Shown piece after piece: positions 12,284-14,159 of a DNA stretch of 14,159 nucleotides (position 1 is its first letter; each line of letters starts with the position of its first letter). Location: NCBI GenBank assembly GCA_003242525.1, contig QGUU01000020.1, positions 1 to 14,159 of the forward strand, read 5' to 3'. The stretch comes from Pseudomonadota bacterium (lineage in GTDB: Bacteria; Pseudomonadota; Alphaproteobacteria; Rhizobiales; Rhizobiaceae). The notes under the pieces were generated by a model, which did not search any database, had not been told where the DNA came from, and worked only from the letters and a program-made list of their open reading frames with translations. The position numbers were made by a program, and so were the translations under genes.

Positions 12284-14159
12284 ATGAGCGTCCAGCCCAG
12301 ACAGAACGAGCCGCTTGTCCTTTCCGGGCGCGACGTGACGGCAGTGTTGGGTCCCACCAATACCGGCAAGACGCACCTGGCGATCGAGCGCATGGCTGCC
12401 CACGAAAGTGGACTGATCGGCCTTCCGCTGAGGCTACTCGCCCGCGAGGTCTATACGCGCATGTGCGCGAAGGTGGGCGCTGCCAAAGTGGCGCTGGTGA
12501 CAGGCGAGGAGAAAATCCAGCCCGTCAGCGCCCGCTACACGGTCTGCACCGTGGAAGCCATGCCTCGCCAGACTGACGCCGCCTTTGTAGCCATCGATGA
12601 GGTGCAGCTTGCCGGTGACCTGGAGCGCGGCCACATCTTCACCGACCGCATCCTCAACCTGCGCGGCCGACAGGAGACGCTGCTTCTGGGCTCCGCCACC
12701 ATGCAGGGCATTCTCCAGAAGCTGCTGAAGGGCGTGGCGGTGGTCACCCGCCCCCGCCTTTCACATCTTGCCTATGCCGGCTCGAAGAAGCTGACGCGCC
12801 TGCCTCGCCGCACCGCGATCGTCGCCTTTTCGGCGGACGAGGTCTACGCTATCGCCGAGTTGATCCGCCGCCAGCAGGGAGGCGCGGCCGTCGTGCTGGG
12901 CGCGCTTAGCCCCCGCACCCGCAATGCCCAGGTGGCGCTCTATCAGTCGGGCGATGTGGACTACCTTGTCGCCACCGATGCCATCGGCATGGGCCTGAAC
13001 CTCGACGTCGACCATGTCGCCTTTGCACAGAACAGAAAGTTTGACGGCTACCAGTATCGTCAGCTCACCGCGGCCGAACTTGGACAGATCGCCGGCCGCG
13101 CCGGGCGGCATTTGCGCGACGGCACGTTCGGTGTGACCGGCCGGGTCGATCCTTTTGACGAGGAACTGGTCAAGAAGATCGAAAGCCATGACTTCGAGCC
13201 GGTGAAGGTTCTGCAATGGCGTTCCGCCGACTTCGATTTTTCATCACTGGATGCGCTGCGGCGTTCCATCGAAGTCAACGCTCCCGTAGAGGGCCTGACC
13301 CGGGCTTTGCCGGCAGTGGACGCGCTGGCGCTGGAGCGGCTTTCGAATGATGAGGATATCCGGGCCCTGGCCAAAGGGCGCGAGCGCGTGGCCCTGTTGT
13401 GGGAAGCCTGCGCCCTGCCCGACTACCGCAAGATTTCTCCCGCGCAACACGCCGACCTGATCGCGTCAATCTACATGCACCTGGCAAAACTGGGCCGGGT
13501 GGATGAGGACTACATGGCAGAGCAGGTGCGCCGAGCTGATACGACCGAGGGGGATATCGACACGCTATCGCACCGAATTGCGGAAATCCGCACCTGGACC
13601 TTTGTTTCCAACCGTCCTGGCTGGCTTGCCGATCCGTCACATTGGCGCGAAAAGACACGCGAAATCGAAGACAGGTTGTCGGATGCCTTGCATGACCGGT
13701 TGACGAAACGTTTTGTAGATCGCAGGACTTCCGTCCTCATGCGGCGGCTTAGAGAAAACACCATGCAAGATGCCGAAATCAGCGCCACTGGAGCGGTTCT
13801 CGTCGAAGGTCATCATGTCGGAGAACTGCAAGGCTTTCGTTTCACCGCCGATCCGGCAGCGGGAGGCGAAGACGCCCGCGCCGTGAAGGCCGCCGCACAG
13901 AAGGCGCTCAGCACGGAATTCGAAGCGCGGGCGGAACGTTTCGCCGCATCCGGCAATCATGATATTGCCCTGGCCTCTGACGGTACGCTGCGCTGGCTCG
14001 GTGCACCGATTGGCACACTTGTCGCCGGAGAGGATATCCTCAAACCTCGAGTCATCCTGCTGGCGGACGAGCAGCTCACCGGCCCCGCCCGCGAAAAGGT
14101 GGCCGCGCGCGCCGAGCGTTTCGTCAATTTCCAGATCGAAAGCCTTCTGAAGCCGCTGG
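12284..14159 (+). CDS. Suv3-like DExH-box helicase, 3' end cut by the window
   Basis: This is an ATP-dependent RNA/DNA helicase of the Ski2/Suv3 kind. Mitochondrial Suv3 is the RNA-unwinding partner of the mitochondrial degradosome, and alphaproteobacteria carry close relatives. The first 625 residues are in the window. Walker A is GPTNTGKT (23-30), the DEVQ box is at 105-108 in AIDEVQLAGDLERG, motif III is LGSAT, the second RecA domain contains DYLVATDAIGMGLNLDVDHV and motif VI QIAGRAGR (268-275). After it come Suv3-type blocks DFEPVKVLQWRSADFDF and the helical C-terminal region. The ATG at 12284 gives the expected short N-terminus; GAGAAG lies about 13 bases upstream. The frame is open further upstream, with a GTG at 12236, so the start could be slightly earlier. 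It diverges from suhB across the origin-like region. Confidence 0.9.
   Translation, partial: MSVQPRQNEPLVLSGRDVTAVLGPTNTGKTHLAIERMAAHESGLIGLPLRLLAREVYTRMCAKVGAAKVALVTGEEKIQPVSARYTVCTVEAMPRQTDAAFVAIDEVQLAGDLERGHIFTDRILNLRGRQETLLLGSATMQGILQKLLKGVAVVTRPRLSHLAYAGSKKLTRLPRRTAIVAFSADEVYAIAELIRRQQGGAAVVLGALSPRTRNAQVALYQSGDVDYLVATDAIGMGLNLDVDHVAFAQNRKFDGYQYRQLTAAELGQIAGRAGRHLRDGTFGVTGRVDPFDEELVKKIESHDFEPVKVLQWRSADFDFSSLDALRRSIEVNAPVEGLTRALPAVDALALERLSNDEDIRALAKGRERVALLWEACALPDYRKISPAQHADLIASIYMHLAKLGRVDEDYMAEQVRRADTTEGDIDTLSHRIAEIRTWTFVSNRPGWLADPSHWREKTREIEDRLSDALHDRLTKRFVDRRTSVLMRRLRENTMQDAEISATGAVLVEGHHVGELQGFRFTADPAAGGEDARAVKAAAQKALSTEFEARAERFAASGNHDIALASDGTLRWLGAPIGTLVAGEDILKPRVILLADEQLTGPAREKVAARAERFVNFQIESLLKPL

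Overview
The window is a stretch of core chromosome from an alphaproteobacterium of the Hyphomicrobiales (Rhizobiales), most like the Phyllobacteriaceae/Brucellaceae group (Mesorhizobium, Nitratireductor, Brucella and relatives). This rests on high GC with tightly packed genes, a CenR/OtpR-type response regulator followed by a stand-alone cyclic-nucleotide-binding protein, a rhizobial-type AnmK, a rhizobial beta-carbonic anhydrase, and a Suv3-type helicase as found in alphaproteobacteria and mitochondria. No rRNA, tRNA, CRISPR array, insertion sequence or phage gene was seen.

Layout. 1-1436 (minus): a two-gene cell-wall unit, a YkuD-type L,D-transpeptidase followed by anmK (peptidoglycan recycling; its 3' end lies off the left edge). 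1532-2787 (plus): the envelope response regulator cenR and a CNB-domain protein. 2945-3589 (plus): beta-carbonic anhydrase. 3737-5785 (plus): the zinc peptidase Dcp. 5867-7860: a divergent TetR-repressor/MFS-exporter pair with a readable control region between them. 7873-9922 (minus): a non-flagellar MotA/TolQ-like channel protein and its MotB/OmpA-like partner with a long coiled coil, convergent with the MFS gene. 10018-10710 (minus): a hemolysin III/PAQR membrane protein. 10815-11612 (minus): an inositol-monophosphatase-family enzyme (suhB). 11613-12283: a 671-base stretch with no credible gene. 12284 to the right edge (plus): a Suv3-like DExH helicase, truncated by the window.

Several genes share an envelope theme: the L,D-transpeptidase remodels peptidoglycan, AnmK salvages anhydroMurNAc, CenR is an envelope regulator in relatives, and the MotA/OmpA-like pair probably links proton flow to the cell wall. 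That they work together is inference.

The most unusual signal is the gap at 11613-12283. It holds three DnaA-box-like sequences (one perfect TTATCCACA on the minus strand, 11 bp from a degenerate one), eight GANTC sites (the CcrM methylation sequence) within 372 bp against roughly 25 counted by eye in the rest of the window, several TTAA/TTAAC sequences resembling CtrA half-sites, an AT-richer centre, and two same-direction copies of a 78-base hairpin module. It looks like an alphaproteobacterial replication-origin or cell-cycle control region, although the usual neighbour hemE is absent.
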